DNA of 64,000 nucleotides from Streptomyces laurentii (GCA_002355495.1 AP017424.1:5893501-5957500), one strand, 5' to 3'; numbered from the stretch's first letter, positions 19,755 through 29,591 are shown. The notes: a model not told the origin generated them from the sequence alone. Program-made: numbers and translations.

Positions 19755-20039
19755 TCAGGCAGCCGGTGGCGGGGGCGGCGGCGGGGTCGGGCCCTCGCCG
19801 GTCGAGCGTTCGCCGGCCGAGCCGCTCCCGCCCTGGTGGGCGAGCTTCTCGATGGCCTCCTTGGCCTTCCCGGTGCCGGTCTCGATCTTGTCGCTGTACT
19901 TGCCCTTGGTCTTCTCGTCGACCATCTTGGCGGCCTTCTCGAGACCGTGCTCCACCTTGCCCCCGTGCTCCTTGGCCAGGTCGGAGACCTTGTCCTTGGC
20001 GGGGCCGAGCTTGGCCTTCAGTGAATCCAGGAGACCCAT
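19755..20039 (-). CDS. MT0933-like antitoxin protein
   Basis: 94 aa, Lys/Glu/Ala-rich helical protein starting MGLLDSLKAKLGPAKDKVSDLAKEHG, with KIETGTGKAKEAIEKLA, resembling the Rv0909/MT0933 antitoxin family. The C-terminus is low complexity with a run of seven prolines. In mycobacteria such proteins pair with a SRPBCC-type toxin; no such partner is adjacent here. Function as an antitoxin is therefore unproven, and it may be an orphan. Confidence 0.8.
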   Translation of the reverse strand: MGLLDSLKAKLGPAKDKVSDLAKEHGGKVEHGLEKAAKMVDEKTKGKYSDKIETGTGKAKEAIEKLAHQGGSGSAGERSTGEGPTPPPPPPPAA

Positions 20040-20114
20040 GAGGTCACCATCCCTCCGCCGGACCCCTGGCGGGTCCGTACCGTTCCGTACCGTGGTGTCT
20101 GCCGGCCCGCCGCC

Positions 20115-20624
20115 CTAGTGACGGGCGCCTTCTCCGGCCTCGCTGTCCACGGCCTGCTCCACCGACTGCTGCCGGGGGATCTCGACCGCCTCGGCCTCGG
20201 GCTCGGCCTTCCGCGCGGCTGCCGGTTCAACCACCTCGGCTTCCGCCCGCTCGGCTTCCCCGGCTTCGGCCGGGGCCTCGGTCGCGGCCTTGGCCGCCTC
20301 GGTCTCCACGGCTTCCGCCGCGGCCCGCTCGGCCGGTGCGGCGTCGGTCCCGGCTCCTACGGCGGGTTCGGCCTGCCCGACGGGCTCGGTTGCTGCGGTC
20401 GGCTCGGTGGTCACCTCGGCCGTCGCCGTCTCGGCCGCATCGGAAGCCTCGGCCGCCTCGACCGTCTCGGCCGCGGCCTCCGTCTCGGTGGCCCCGGCCG
20501 ACTCGACCGTTCCGGCCGACGCGGCCGTCTCCTTCGCCTCCTCCGTCACAGGCGCCGTTCCGGCGACCTCGACCGGGTCCGAGTTCTTCCTGTTCCTCCT
20601 GCGAAACAGTGAGAAAACGCCCAT
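20115..20624 (-). CDS. Ala/Glu-rich low-complexity hypothetical protein
   Basis: 169 aa. A short basic start, MGVFSLFRRRNRKNSD, is followed by about 140 residues made almost only of Ala, Glu, Thr and Val. The composition suggests an extended, strongly acidic, disordered region. The basic amphipathic start could tether it to membrane or nucleic acid. It lies 75 bp downstream of nothing obvious and is divergent from miaA (112 bp). It does not match a family I know. Strong codon bias supports it being a real gene. Confidence 0.6.
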   Translation of the reverse strand: MGVFSLFRRRNRKNSDPVEVAGTAPVTEEAKETAASAGTVESAGATETEAAAETVEAAEASDAAETATAEVTTEPTAATEPVGQAEPAVGAGTDAAPAERAAAEAVETEAAKAATEAPAEAGEAERAEAEVVEPAAARKAEPEAEAVEIPRQQSVEQAVDSEAGEGARH

Positions 20625-20736
20625 ATCTGCTCCTAGCGTACTCAGGTGTGGAATTCCGCAACAGGCAACGAAGTCGGATGGGTGCCGTCACGTAGCTCAT
20701 TCGGGGACGCGCCGTGACGTTTGCGAGACTGGTGCG

Positions 20737-21675
20737 GTGAGAAGTGCAGCTCCCGCCCCGCGGGTCATCGCCGTCGTCGGCCCCACTGCGGCCGGAAAGT
20801 CCGATCTGGGCGTTTTCCTCGCCCAGCAGCTGGGTGGCGAGGTCGTCAACGCCGACTCCATGCAGCTCTACCGGGGGATGGACATCGGCACCGCCAAACT
20901 GACGGTGGAGGAGCGCGGCGGAGTGCCGCATCACCTCCTCGACATCTGGGACGTGACCGAGGCCGCCAGCGTCGCGGAGTACCAGCGGCTGGCGCGCGCC
21001 GAGATCGACCGGCTGCTCGCCGCGGGCCGCACTCCCGTCCTGGTCGGCGGTTCCGGGCTGTACGTACGGGGGGCCATCGACGCCCTCGAGTTCCCCGGCA
21101 CCGACCCCGAGGTCCGGGCCCGGCTGGAGGCCGAGCTGGAGGAGCGCGGCTCCGGGGTGCTGCACGCCCGGCTGGCCGAAGCCGACCCCGAGGCCGCCCG
21201 CGCGATCCTGCCCGGCAACGGCCGCCGCATCGTGCGCGCCCTGGAGGTCATCGAGATCACCGGCAAGCCGTTCACGGCGAACCTCCCGGGCCACGAGTCC
21301 GTCTACGACACCGTCCAGATCGGCGTCGACGTCGCCCGCCCCGAACTCGACGAGCGCATCGCGACCCGCGTGGACCGCATGTGGGAGGCGGGACTCGTCG
21401 ACGAGGTCCGCACCCTGGAGGCGCACGGGCTGCGCGAGGGGCGTACGGCGTCGCGCGCGCTCGGCTACCAGCAGGTGCTCGCGGCGCTCGCGGGGGAGTG
21501 CACGGAGGACGAAGCGCGCGCCGAGACCGTACGCGCCACCAAACGCTTCGCGCGCCGTCAGGATTCGTGGTTCCGGCGCGACCCGCGGGTTCATTGGCTC
21601 AGTGGCGCCATGGCCGACCGGGGGGAACTCCCGGGGCAGGCCCTGACGTTGGTCGAACGAGCGGTTACAGCCTGA
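20737..21675 (+). CDS. miaA: tRNA dimethylallyltransferase MiaA
   Basis: 312 aa from GTG 20737. P-loop GPTAAGKSDLG at residues about 14-24, then NADSMQLYRGMDIGTAK, the substrate-binding signature, and HHLLDIWDV, VGGSGLYVRGAI, GRRIVRALEV and RALGYQQVLAAL. It transfers a dimethylallyl group from DMAPP to A37 of UNN-reading tRNAs, giving the substrate of MiaB. Length is normal for the family. Confidence 0.97.
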   Translation: MRSAAPAPRVIAVVGPTAAGKSDLGVFLAQQLGGEVVNADSMQLYRGMDIGTAKLTVEERGGVPHHLLDIWDVTEAASVAEYQRLARAEIDRLLAAGRTPVLVGGSGLYVRGAIDALEFPGTDPEVRARLEAELEERGSGVLHARLAEADPEAARAILPGNGRRIVRALEVIEITGKPFTANLPGHESVYDTVQIGVDVARPELDERIATRVDRMWEAGLVDEVRTLEAHGLREGRTASRALGYQQVLAALAGECTEDEARAETVRATKRFARRQDSWFRRDPRVHWLSGAMADRGELPGQALTLVERAVTA

Positions 21676-21782
21676 TCACGTGATGGCATCGGGACGCCAT
21701 GCCCGTCATTTCAGGGGGTCGAAGCGTGCCATCATCGAGCATCGATCGACCAAGTGGAGTCCGAGTGGGAGGGCGCGTGGCG

Positions 21783-22247
21783 ATGGAGGCCGGCCCTCGT
21801 GACACGGAGCAGCAGGCCGCCGTCCGGGGACAAGTCCCCGGTGAGGCGCCCGGGCTGACGCCGGACGGCCCCGACGAGGCCGAGGGCAGCGCCGTCGAGG
21901 TCGACGCGGCGGAGGTCGAGGTGGAACTGCGTCCGCAGCGCCGCCTGCGGATCTGGCAGCTCGCCCCGATCGTCGCGCTCGCCGCCGTCGGCTCGCTGAT
22001 GTTCGCCTTCCCGCTCGCCTTCGGCTCGGGCGACGGGGGCGCCGTCGTCGCCATGCTCGGGCTGCTGATCAGCTCCTGCGCGGCCGGCTGGGGCATGATG
22101 GCAGCCCGCCGCGTCGGCTACACCTGGCCGGGCCTGCCCGCCCGCGGATCCGGCCGGCGCCCCGACTGGCGCGTCCTCGCCCTGTACGCGCTGCTGAGCA
22201 CCGTCCTGGTCGTCCTCGCCGTCTGGCGCGTCGCCCGGCTGCGCTGA
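21783..22247 (+). CDS. Hypothetical membrane protein between miaA and dapF
   Basis: 154 aa from ATG 21783, chosen because GGGAGGG lies about 10 nt upstream; GTG 21777 and further upstream in-frame starts remain possible. An acidic N-terminal half of about 55 residues is followed by three hydrophobic helices (APIVALAAVGSLMFAFPLAF, VVAMLGLLISSCAAGWGMMA, VLALYALLSTVLVVLAVW). No family recognised; conserved position between miaA and dapF in streptomycetes from memory. Confidence 0.75.
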   Translation: MEAGPRDTEQQAAVRGQVPGEAPGLTPDGPDEAEGSAVEVDAAEVEVELRPQRRLRIWQLAPIVALAAVGSLMFAFPLAFGSGDGGAVVAMLGLLISSCAAGWGMMAARRVGYTWPGLPARGSGRRPDWRVLALYALLSTVLVVLAVWRVARLR

Positions 22248-22343
22248 CCCCGGCGAGAGGCGTCCCGGCGCCTGGCGGCCCGAGGCCCCGGCCCGGCCCC
22301 TCGGGCCCGCCGCGCCCGGCCCCGTACCCGTACAGTTGATCCC

Positions 22344-23222
22344 GTGACCAGCGCGCAGACCTCGCCCCTCCGCTTCCTCAAGGGCCACGGCACCGAGAAC
22401 GACTTCGTGATCGTCCCCGACGCCGACCACACGATCGACCTGCCTCCCGCCCTTGTCGCCCGGCTGTGCGACCGGCGGGCCGGGATCGGCGGCGACGGCG
22501 TGCTGCACGTCGTGCGCAGCGCCGCGCACCCCGAGGCGCGGCACATGGCCGATGAGGCCGAGTGGTTCATGGACTACCGCAACGCGGACGGCTCCGTCGC
22601 CGAGATGTGCGGCAACGGCGTACGGGTCTTCGCCCGCTACCTGGAGCACGCCGGGCACGTCACCGCCGGTGAGGTCGCCGTCGCCACCCGCGGCGGCGTC
22701 AAGCGCGTCCACCTCGACAAGGACGGCTCCGTCACCGTCCGGATGGGCCGGGCCGTGCTCCCCGAGGACGGGGTCACCGTCACCGTCGACGGCCGCAGCT
22801 GGCCCGCCCGCAACGTGAACATGGGCAACCCGCACGCGGTCGCCTTCGTCGACTCCCTCGACCACGCCGGCAACCTGTACGGCGAGCCGCCCTACGAGCC
22901 GGCCGGGGTCTACCCCGACGGCGTCAACATCGAGTTCGTCGCCGACCGAGGCCCCCGCCACGTCGCCATGCGCGTACACGAGCGCGGTGCCGCCGAGACC
23001 CGCTCGTGCGGCACGGGCGCCTGCGCCGTCGCCGTGGCCACCGCCCGCCGGGACGGCGCCGACCCGGCCGTGTCCGGCGCCCCCGTCACGTACACCGTCG
23101 ACGTCCTCGGCGGCACGCTCGTCATCACCGAGCACCCCGACGGCGAGATCGAGATGACCGGACCCGCCGTCATCGTCGGCGAGGGCACCGTCGACCCGGC
23201 CTGGCTCGCCGACACCCCGTAA
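22344..23222 (+). CDS. dapF: Diaminopimelate epimerase
   Basis: 292 aa from GTG 22344. The two catalytic cysteines sit in the family motifs EMCGNGVRVFARY and SCGTGACAVAV, with FLKGHGTENDFVIV at the N-terminus. It interconverts LL- and meso-diaminopimelate, feeding lysine synthesis and peptidoglycan cross-links; streptomycetes use LL-DAP in the wall, so the balance matters here. Length is slightly above the usual 275 aa. Confidence 0.97.
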   Translation: MTSAQTSPLRFLKGHGTENDFVIVPDADHTIDLPPALVARLCDRRAGIGGDGVLHVVRSAAHPEARHMADEAEWFMDYRNADGSVAEMCGNGVRVFARYLEHAGHVTAGEVAVATRGGVKRVHLDKDGSVTVRMGRAVLPEDGVTVTVDGRSWPARNVNMGNPHAVAFVDSLDHAGNLYGEPPYEPAGVYPDGVNIEFVADRGPRHVAMRVHERGAAETRSCGTGACAVAVATARRDGADPAVSGAPVTYTVDVLGGTLVITEHPDGEIEMTGPAVIVGEGTVDPAWLADTP

Positions 23223-23377
23223 GGGTCGCCGGGCGGACGGCCCCTCAGCATGTCCACCCGCACCCCGACCGAAACCGTATGCCCCGGAATCATCCCTCGA
23301 ATGGGTGATCCAGTTCACGCTCGGCGAGAGCGGGACTGCGCCACGTGGTGGGGTCGGTAGCATCAAGCACCGGCCCT

Positions 23378-23396
23378 GCCGGGCACGCTGCCCGGC
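23378..23396. repeat. Short perfect hairpin upstream of the RelA/SpoT gene
   Basis: GCCGGGCA-CGC-TGCCCGGC is an eight-pair stem with a 3-nt loop, 36 bp before the ATG at 23432. It could terminate dapF transcripts or shape the leader of the next gene. Confidence 0.4.
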
Positions 23397-23431
23397 CCAC
23401 CTTGCCGGTCGAAGCCGCCGGAGGTGCCCCC

Positions 23432-25434
23432 ATGAGTGCAGAGGCCGCCCAACCCCTGAGCGAGGCCGGGCCCACCGGTCCCGCCGCTCCCGGCCGCCGC
23501 CGCGGCCGCGCGAGGATCGATCTGCGCCGCATCGGCCGCGCCGCACTGCTCGGGGCCACCGCCGGACCCGCCTCGCGCGACCGGCTGCCCGACGCCATCC
23601 GGCACGTCGCGGAGGCGCATCGCGCCCACTATCCGGACGCCGACCTGTCCGTGCTGCGCCGCGCGTACGTCCTCGCCGAGTCCTCGCACCGCGGCCAGTT
23701 CCGCAAGAGCGGCGAGCCGTACATCACCCACCCGCTCGCGGTCACCCTGATCCTTGCCGCACTCGGCGCCGAGACCACGACGCTGACGGCCTCGCTGCTC
23801 CACGACACCGTCGAGGACACCGAGGTGACGCTCGACCAGGTGCGGGAGGAGTTCGGCGACGAGGTCACGTATCTCGTCGACGGCGTCACCAAGCTGGAGA
23901 AGGTCGAGTACGGCGCGGCGGCCGAGCCGGAGACCTTCCGCAAGATGCTCGTCGCCACCGGCGACGACGTCCGTGTCATGTCGATCAAACTCGCCGACCG
24001 GCTGCACAACATGCGCACCCTCGGCGTGATGCGCCCCGAGAAACAGGCCCGCACCGCCCGGGTCACCCGGGACGTCCTGATCCCGCTCGCCGAACGCCTC
24101 GGCGTCCAGGCCCTCAAGACCGAGCTGGAGGACCTGGTCTTCGCGATCCTCCACCCCGAGCAGTACGCGGCCACGCGCGCGCTCATCGCCGCCGACGCCC
24201 TCGCCGGGGACACCCTCGGGGCCGTCGCCGAACAGGTCTCCGGGGTGCTGCGCGAGGCCGGCATCGCCGCCGAAGTCCTCGTCCGGCCGCGGCACTTCGT
24301 CTCCGTCCACCGGATCCACCTCAAACGCGGCGAACTGCGCGGCAGCGACTTCGGCCGGCTGCTCGTCCTGGTCGCCGAGGACGCCGACTGCTACGCCGTC
24401 CTCGGCGAGATGCACACCTGTTTCACGCCGGTGATCTCGGAGTTCAAGGACTTCATCGCCGCCCCCAAGTTCAACCTCTACCAGTCGCTGCACACCGCGA
24501 TCGCCGCGCCCGACGGCGCCGTCGCCGAAGTCCTCATCCGCACCCACCGGATGCACAAGGTCGCCGAGGCGGGCGTGGTCGCCCTCGGCAACCCGTACGC
24601 GACAGTCCCCGAGGGGGCGGGCGGCCCCGAGCAGGCGGCCGAGCCGGCCACGGGGCCCGGCGGTCGGTTCGGGACGGCGAGCGCGCCGACCCGACCCGGC
24701 CCGGCTGGCTGTCCCGGCTCCTCGACTGGCAGCAGTCCGCCCACGACGCCGACACCTTCTGGACCTCGCTGCGCGCCGACCTCGCCCAGGACCAGGAGAT
24801 CACCGTCTTCCGCACCGACGGCGGCACCCTCGGCCTGCCCGCCGGCGCCACCTGCGTCGACGCCGCGTACGCCATGCACGGCGAGGCCGCCCACGGCTGT
24901 CTCGGGGCGCGGGTCAACGGCCGGCTCGCGCCCCTGAGCACCGTGCTCGACGACGGCGACACCGTCCAGCTCCTGCTTGCCCAGGACGCCGCCTCCGGGC
25001 CCTCCCCGCAGTGGCTCGACCACGCGCGCACCCCCGCCGCCCGGATCGCCATCACCGGCTGGCTGCGGGCCCACCCCGAGGCGGCGGCGCCCCCGGCGGC
25101 CGCGCCCCGCCCGCCGGCCGACGCGGCGAAACGTCCCGCCCCGGACACCACGGCCGGTCACGACGGCGAGAGCGCCGCCTCCGAGGTCACCCTTTGCGTC
25201 GAGTCCTTCGGCCGGCCCGGCCTGCTCGCCGACCTCACCGAGGCCATCGCCGCCGAGGGCGCCACCGTGGCCGCCGCCAACGTCGACCCCCCGGACGAGC
25301 AGCGCGTCCGGCACACGTACACCCTCCGGCTCCCGGACGCCGCCGGTCTTCCCACGCTGCTGAAGGCGATGCGGGACGTGCCGGGCGTGTACGACGTACG
25401 CCGGGCGGGGAACCCGGAGGCGCCGGGACGCTGA
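23432..25434 (+). pseudogene. rshA: RelA/SpoT homologue (RshA-like), frame disrupted near 24660
   Basis: ATG 23432 with GGAGG. The first frame encodes an HD domain (HRGQFRKSGEPYITHPLAV, LLHDTVEDTEV, KLADRLHNMRTLG) and then a synthetase-like region (FKDFIAAPKFNLYQSLHT). Around 24640-24680 the homologous protein moves to the -1 frame: the original frame becomes Pro/Ser/Thr noise ending at 24937. The other frame continues with GERADPTRPGWLSRLLDWQQ, a TGS domain (EITVFRTDGGTLGLPAGATC) and a C-terminal ACT domain ending at 25434. One missing base in the linker explains this. The intact product would be about 667 aa, a (p)ppGpp enzyme. The synthetase catalytic motifs look weak. Confidence 0.8.
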
Positions 25435-25546
25435 GCGCCGCGCGGAGCCGGCCGCCCGGGACCGCGGGCGGCGGCCCGTGGGCCCTTCGGGTGGCCGGTG
25501 TGCGCGCCGCCCGGGGGAGCGGCCCGGGCCCTGGTAGCCGTAACGC

Positions 25547-27196
25547 ATGCCGCTCCGCTCCCCGACGCTCCGCACCCGGACGCCCGCTGTCCGGACCTCG
25601 TCCCGCGCCCCCGTCCGCGCCCGCCGGCCGCTCGGGCGCGCGGCACGTTCCGCCGTCCTCGTCGCCCTCGCGGCGGGGCTCGTCGCCGCCGCCCCGGCCC
25701 CGCCGCTGCCCCCGCCGCTGGGCGTCGGCGACCGGCTCTTCCCGTACCTGGGCAATCCCGGCTACGACGTCCTGACGTACGACATCGCGCTCGCCTACCC
25801 CGGCCGCAACGACCGGCCGCTCGCCGGCGTCACCCACATCCGGGCCGTGACCACCGCCGACCTGGAACGCGTCAACCTGGACTTCACCCACGGCACCGTC
25901 TCCTCCGTCACCGTCGACGGGCGCCGGGCCGACTTCGTGAGCAGCGACGAGGACCTGGTGATCACCCCGGCCGCACCGCTCGACCGCGGCCGGGTCGTCG
26001 ACATCACCGTCACCCACACCAGCGACCCCCGCGGCCCGGCCGACTCCGGGGGCTGGGTCCGCACCTCCGACGGTCTCGCCATGGCCAACCAGGCCGACGC
26101 CGCCCACCGGGTCTTCCCGTGCAACGACCACCCCTCCGACAAGGCCTTCTTCACCTTCCGGATCACCGCGCCCGACCGACTCACCGTCGTGGCCAACGGG
26201 CTGCCCGGCGGCCGTGAACGGCTCGGCGGCCGGACGACGTGGACGTACCGCACCGCCCACCCCATGGCCACCGAACTCGCCCAGGTGTCCATCGGCGACT
26301 CCACCGTGCTGCACCGCGCGGGCCCGCACGGGCTGCACGTCCGGGACGTCGTCCGGACCGCCGACCGGGAGCTCCTGGAGCCCTGGCTGAAGGACACCCC
26401 CCGGCACGTCGAGTGGATGGAGGGCCTGGTCGGTCCGTACCCCTTCGAGAACTACGGGCTCGTCGTCGCCGACGCCGACACCGGCTTCGAACTGGAGACC
26501 CAGACCCTCTCGCTCTTCGAGCGCCGTCTGTTCGCCGAATCCCGCTATCCCGCCTGGTACATCCGGTCCGTGATGGTCCACGAGCTGTCGCACCAGTGGT
26601 TCGGCGACAGCGTCTCCCCGCGCGTGTGGTCCGACGTGTGGCTCAACGAGGGCCACGCCACCTGGTACGAGGCGCGATACGCCGAGCAGCACGGCGGGCC
26701 GACCCTGGAGGCGCGCATGAAGGCCGCGTACGCCTTCTCCGACCAGTGGCGCGCGGACGGCGGCCCGCCCGCCTTCCCGAAACCGCCGGTGCCCGGCGAC
26801 AAGATCAGCATCTTCCGGCCCGTCGTCTACGACGGCGCCGCCCTCGCGCTGTACGCCCTGCGCACCGAGATCGGCACCGAGGCCTTCGACCGGCTGGAAC
26901 GCCGCTGGGTCGCCGAGTACCGGGACGGCACGGCCACCACCGCCGACTTCGAGGCGCTGGCCGCAGAGGTCTCCGGGCGGGACCTGGGCCGCTTCTTCGA
27001 CGCCTGGCTGTACGGGACGACGACCCCGCCCATGCCCGGGCACCCGGACTGGCACGTCCAGGCCCCGGAACCGGCTCCCGCCGCCGCGAAGGCCGGCCGC
27101 GGGGCACGCTCCGTGAGCCCGGTGACGCTCGCCGTACGGGGTTCGGATCACGCGGCGCGGGCAGAAAGACCCGTGCGTGCGGGGAAACCCGGATGA
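25547..27196 (+). CDS. M1 family metallopeptidase, secreted
   Basis: 549 aa. A basic N-terminus and hydrophobic segment (residues about 35-50, SAVLVALAAGLVAAAPAP) form a signal peptide. The catalytic zinc motif HELSHQWFGD and the downstream LNEGHATWYE supply two His and one Glu ligand. The upstream FELETQTLSLFE is the M1 exopeptidase GAMEN-like substrate loop in altered form. It is a short M1 enzyme, lacking the C-terminal HEAT domain, presumably acting outside the cell on peptides. Confidence 0.92.
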   Translation: MPLRSPTLRTRTPAVRTSSRAPVRARRPLGRAARSAVLVALAAGLVAAAPAPPLPPPLGVGDRLFPYLGNPGYDVLTYDIALAYPGRNDRPLAGVTHIRAVTTADLERVNLDFTHGTVSSVTVDGRRADFVSSDEDLVITPAAPLDRGRVVDITVTHTSDPRGPADSGGWVRTSDGLAMANQADAAHRVFPCNDHPSDKAFFTFRITAPDRLTVVANGLPGGRERLGGRTTWTYRTAHPMATELAQVSIGDSTVLHRAGPHGLHVRDVVRTADRELLEPWLKDTPRHVEWMEGLVGPYPFENYGLVVADADTGFELETQTLSLFERRLFAESRYPAWYIRSVMVHELSHQWFGDSVSPRVWSDVWLNEGHATWYEARYAEQHGGPTLEARMKAAYAFSDQWRADGGPPAFPKPPVPGDKISIFRPVVYDGAALALYALRTEIGTEAFDRLERRWVAEYRDGTATTADFEALAAEVSGRDLGRFFDAWLYGTTTPPMPGHPDWHVQAPEPAPAAAKAGRGARSVSPVTLAVRGSDHAARAERPVRAGKPG

Positions 27197-27324
27197 CGGG
27201 CCGTGCCCGACCGTGCCACCATCTTCTCGTCGGCGGCGCTGCCGGACCCCGGGAATTCTTCCCGGACGTCACGCGTTGTGACTGCTGTAGAGACTTCGAT
27301 TCGACCTTCGACGTAAAGGATCCA

Positions 27325-28818
27325 ATGACCTCCTCTTCATCCCCTTCCCAGGACAAGCAGAGCTTCGCGGAGACGAGCCGTACCGAGAGCCTTCGGGCCG
27401 ATGCCCTGATGGAAGAGGACGTCGCCTGGAGCCACGAGATCGACGGAGAGCGGGACGGCGAGCAGTTCGACCGCTCCGAGCGTGCGGCCCTGCGCCGTGT
27501 CGCGGGCCTCTCCACCGAGCTCGAGGACGTCACCGAGGTCGAGTACCGGCAGCTGCGCCTGGAGCGCGTGGTGCTGGTCGGCGTCTGGACCTCGGGGACC
27601 GTCCAGGACGCGGACAACTCCCTCGCGGAGCTCGCGGCGCTCGCCGAGACGGCGGGTGCCCTCGTGCTCGACGGTGTCATCCAGCGCCGCGACAAGCCGG
27701 ACCCGGCCACGTTCATCGGTTCGGGCAAGGCGCGGGAGCTGCGGGACATCGTCCTCGAATCCGGCGCCGACACCGTCGTGTGCGACGGTGAGCTCAGCCC
27801 CGGCCAGCTGATCGCCCTTGAGGACGTCGTCAAGGTCAAGGTGGTCGACCGGACCGCCCTGATCCTCGACATCTTCGCCCAGCATGCCAAGTCCCGTGAG
27901 GGCAAGGCCCAGGTCGCGCTCGCGCAGATGCAGTACATGCTGCCGCGACTGCGCGGCTGGGGTCAGTCGCTCTCCCGGCAGATGGGTGGCGGCGGCGGTG
28001 GCGGCATGGCCACCCGTGGTCCCGGTGAGACCAAGATCGAGACGGACCGGCGACGGATCCGCGAGAAGATGGCGAAGATGCGCCGTGAGATCGCGGAGAT
28101 GAAGACCGGCCGTGATGTGAAGCGGCAGGAGCGGCGCCGCAACAAGGTGCCGTCGGTCGCCATCGCCGGATACACCAACGCCGGCAAGTCGTCCCTGCTC
28201 AACCGCCTCACGGGCGCGGGCGTGCTGGTGGAGAACGCGCTGTTCGCCACCCTCGACCCGACCGTCCGGCGGGCCGAGACGCCCACCGGCCGGGCCTACA
28301 CCCTGGCGGACACCGTCGGCTTCGTCCGGCACCTGCCCCACCACCTGGTCGAGGCGTTCCGCTCCACGATGGAGGAGGTCGCCGACGCCGACCTGATCCT
28401 GCACGTGGTGGACGGTTCGCACCCGGCCCCGGAGGAGCAGCTCGCGGCCGTACGCGAGGTGTTCCGCGAGGTCGGCGCGGTGAACGTGCCGGAGATCGTC
28501 ATCGTCAACAAGGCGGACGCGGCCGACCCGCTGGTGCTCCAGCGGCTGCTGCGGACCGAGAAGCACTCCCTCGCCGTCTCCGCCCGCTCGGGCGAGGGCA
28601 TCGAGGAGCTGCTCGCCCGGATCGACGCCGAACTGCCCCGGCCGCAGGTCGAGATCGAGGTCCTCGTGCCGTACACGCACGGTGGTCTCGTCTCGCGGGC
28701 ACACGTCGAGGGCGAGGTGATCTCCGAGGAGCACACCCCGGAGGGCACCCTGCTCAAGGCGCGGGTCCACGAGGAACTGGCGGCGCTCTTCGCCCCGTAC
28801 GTGCCCGCCGCGCACTGA
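27325..28818 (+). CDS. hflX: GTPase HflX
   Basis: 497 aa from ATG 27325. N-terminal HflX domain with ALVLDGVIQRRDKPDPATFIGSGKA-type sequence, a Gly-rich linker (QMGGGGGGGMATRGPGETKIETD), then the GTPase domain: G1 GYTNAGKSS, G3 DTVGF, G4 NKAD. HflX binds 50S/70S ribosomes and splits stalled ribosomes, notably after heat stress. An N-terminal acidic extension of about 55 residues is typical of actinobacterial members. A strong terminator follows. Confidence 0.97.
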   Translation: MTSSSSPSQDKQSFAETSRTESLRADALMEEDVAWSHEIDGERDGEQFDRSERAALRRVAGLSTELEDVTEVEYRQLRLERVVLVGVWTSGTVQDADNSLAELAALAETAGALVLDGVIQRRDKPDPATFIGSGKARELRDIVLESGADTVVCDGELSPGQLIALEDVVKVKVVDRTALILDIFAQHAKSREGKAQVALAQMQYMLPRLRGWGQSLSRQMGGGGGGGMATRGPGETKIETDRRRIREKMAKMRREIAEMKTGRDVKRQERRRNKVPSVAIAGYTNAGKSSLLNRLTGAGVLVENALFATLDPTVRRAETPTGRAYTLADTVGFVRHLPHHLVEAFRSTMEEVADADLILHVVDGSHPAPEEQLAAVREVFREVGAVNVPEIVIVNKADAADPLVLQRLLRTEKHSLAVSARSGEGIEELLARIDAELPRPQVEIEVLVPYTHGGLVSRAHVEGEVISEEHTPEGTLLKARVHEELAALFAPYVPAAH

Positions 28819-28845
28819 TCCGACCCGCTCGGACCAGGTCTTCTC

Positions 28846-28891
28846 GAAGGCGCCGGTCGTCTCCCCTCCGGGGGAGGCGACCGGCGCCTTC
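28846..28891. terminator. hflX terminator
   Basis: GAAGGCGCCGGTCG (28846-28859) pairs perfectly with CGACCGGCGCCTTC (28878-28891), and the stem continues inward through CTCCCC/GGGGAG to a TCCG loop. It lies between the convergent hflX and CGNR regulator genes and should act in both directions. Confidence 0.9.
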
Positions 28892-28922
28892 GTCGTTCGG
28901 CGCGCGCGTGCCTGCCGCGGAG

Positions 28923-29591
28923 TCACGTGCCGGTGGGCGACGCCGCGGGATCCCGCGGGTCCTCGGGCCGCTGCTTGCGCCGGTAGTGGGTCCGGCCCTT
29001 GGCGGAGTTCCCGCAGGTGGCCATGGAACACCAGCGGCGGCGGCCGCCCCGGGAGCTGTCGAGGAACACCCAGCCGCAGCGGCCGCCGGGGCAGACCCGC
29101 ACGCGGTCCGCCGGCCAGGACCGCAGCAGTTCGAGCGCCTCCAGGGCGAGGACGTGGGCGGGGTAGTCGAGCCCGGAGGCATCGAGGCCGATGTCCAGCC
29201 GCGGGATGTTCCCGTCCAGGACGAGCCGGGAGCGGGCGACGGCCTGCTTCCACTGCTTCTCGACCCGGCCGACCGCCACCGCGGGGGCAGGGGTGTCGTC
29301 GTGGACCAGCGCCGTGACGAGCGCGTGCAGCGCCTCGCGCAGTTCGCGGACCCGGTCCAGGGCCCGCGCCTCCGTACCGGGATCGGCCCCGGCCGTCGCG
29401 GCCAGCTCCGTGAGCGCGGCGGGGGAGAACCGGCCGGTCAGGGCGGCCCACTCCAGCAGACGCGGATAGCCGTCGAGCCAGTCGGCCGGTTCCGCGTTCC
29501 GGGCCGTGACCGTGTTCACCAGATCGAGGACGACATGCCCGCCGACCAGGTCGCGCGGCCTGAAGGTGTGGGCCTGGGGGACCGCCGTCAT
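28923..29591 (-). CDS. CGNR zinc-finger transcriptional regulator
   Basis: 222 aa. An N-terminal ABATE-like stress-sensor domain (GGHVVLDLVNTVTARN) is followed by the C-terminal CGNR zinc finger: Cys residues in VRVCPGGRCGWVFLD and RRWCSMATCGNSAKGRTHYR. The family comprises DNA-binding regulators whose targets are often adjacent. It is divergent from the arginase-family operon, with a perfect inverted repeat in the 104-bp gap, so it probably controls that operon and itself. Confidence 0.9.
   Translation of the reverse strand: MTAVPQAHTFRPRDLVGGHVVLDLVNTVTARNAEPADWLDGYPRLLEWAALTGRFSPAALTELAATAGADPGTEARALDRVRELREALHALVTALVHDDTPAPAVAVGRVEKQWKQAVARSRLVLDGNIPRLDIGLDASGLDYPAHVLALEALELLRSWPADRVRVCPGGRCGWVFLDSSRGGRRRWCSMATCGNSAKGRTHYRRKQRPEDPRDPAASPTGT

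Noticed and set aside
20118..20612. Gly/Leu/Arg-rich plus-strand frame opposite the Ala/Glu-rich gene
   Set aside because: It is the complement of GCC/GAG-type codons; the minus strand has better codon periodicity and a plausible start. Some doubt remains because both are low complexity.
24640..24700. Programmed -1 frameshift in the RelA/SpoT gene
   Set aside because: No slippery heptamer or downstream pseudoknot is visible, and other genes in the window show similar indels. A missing base is simpler.
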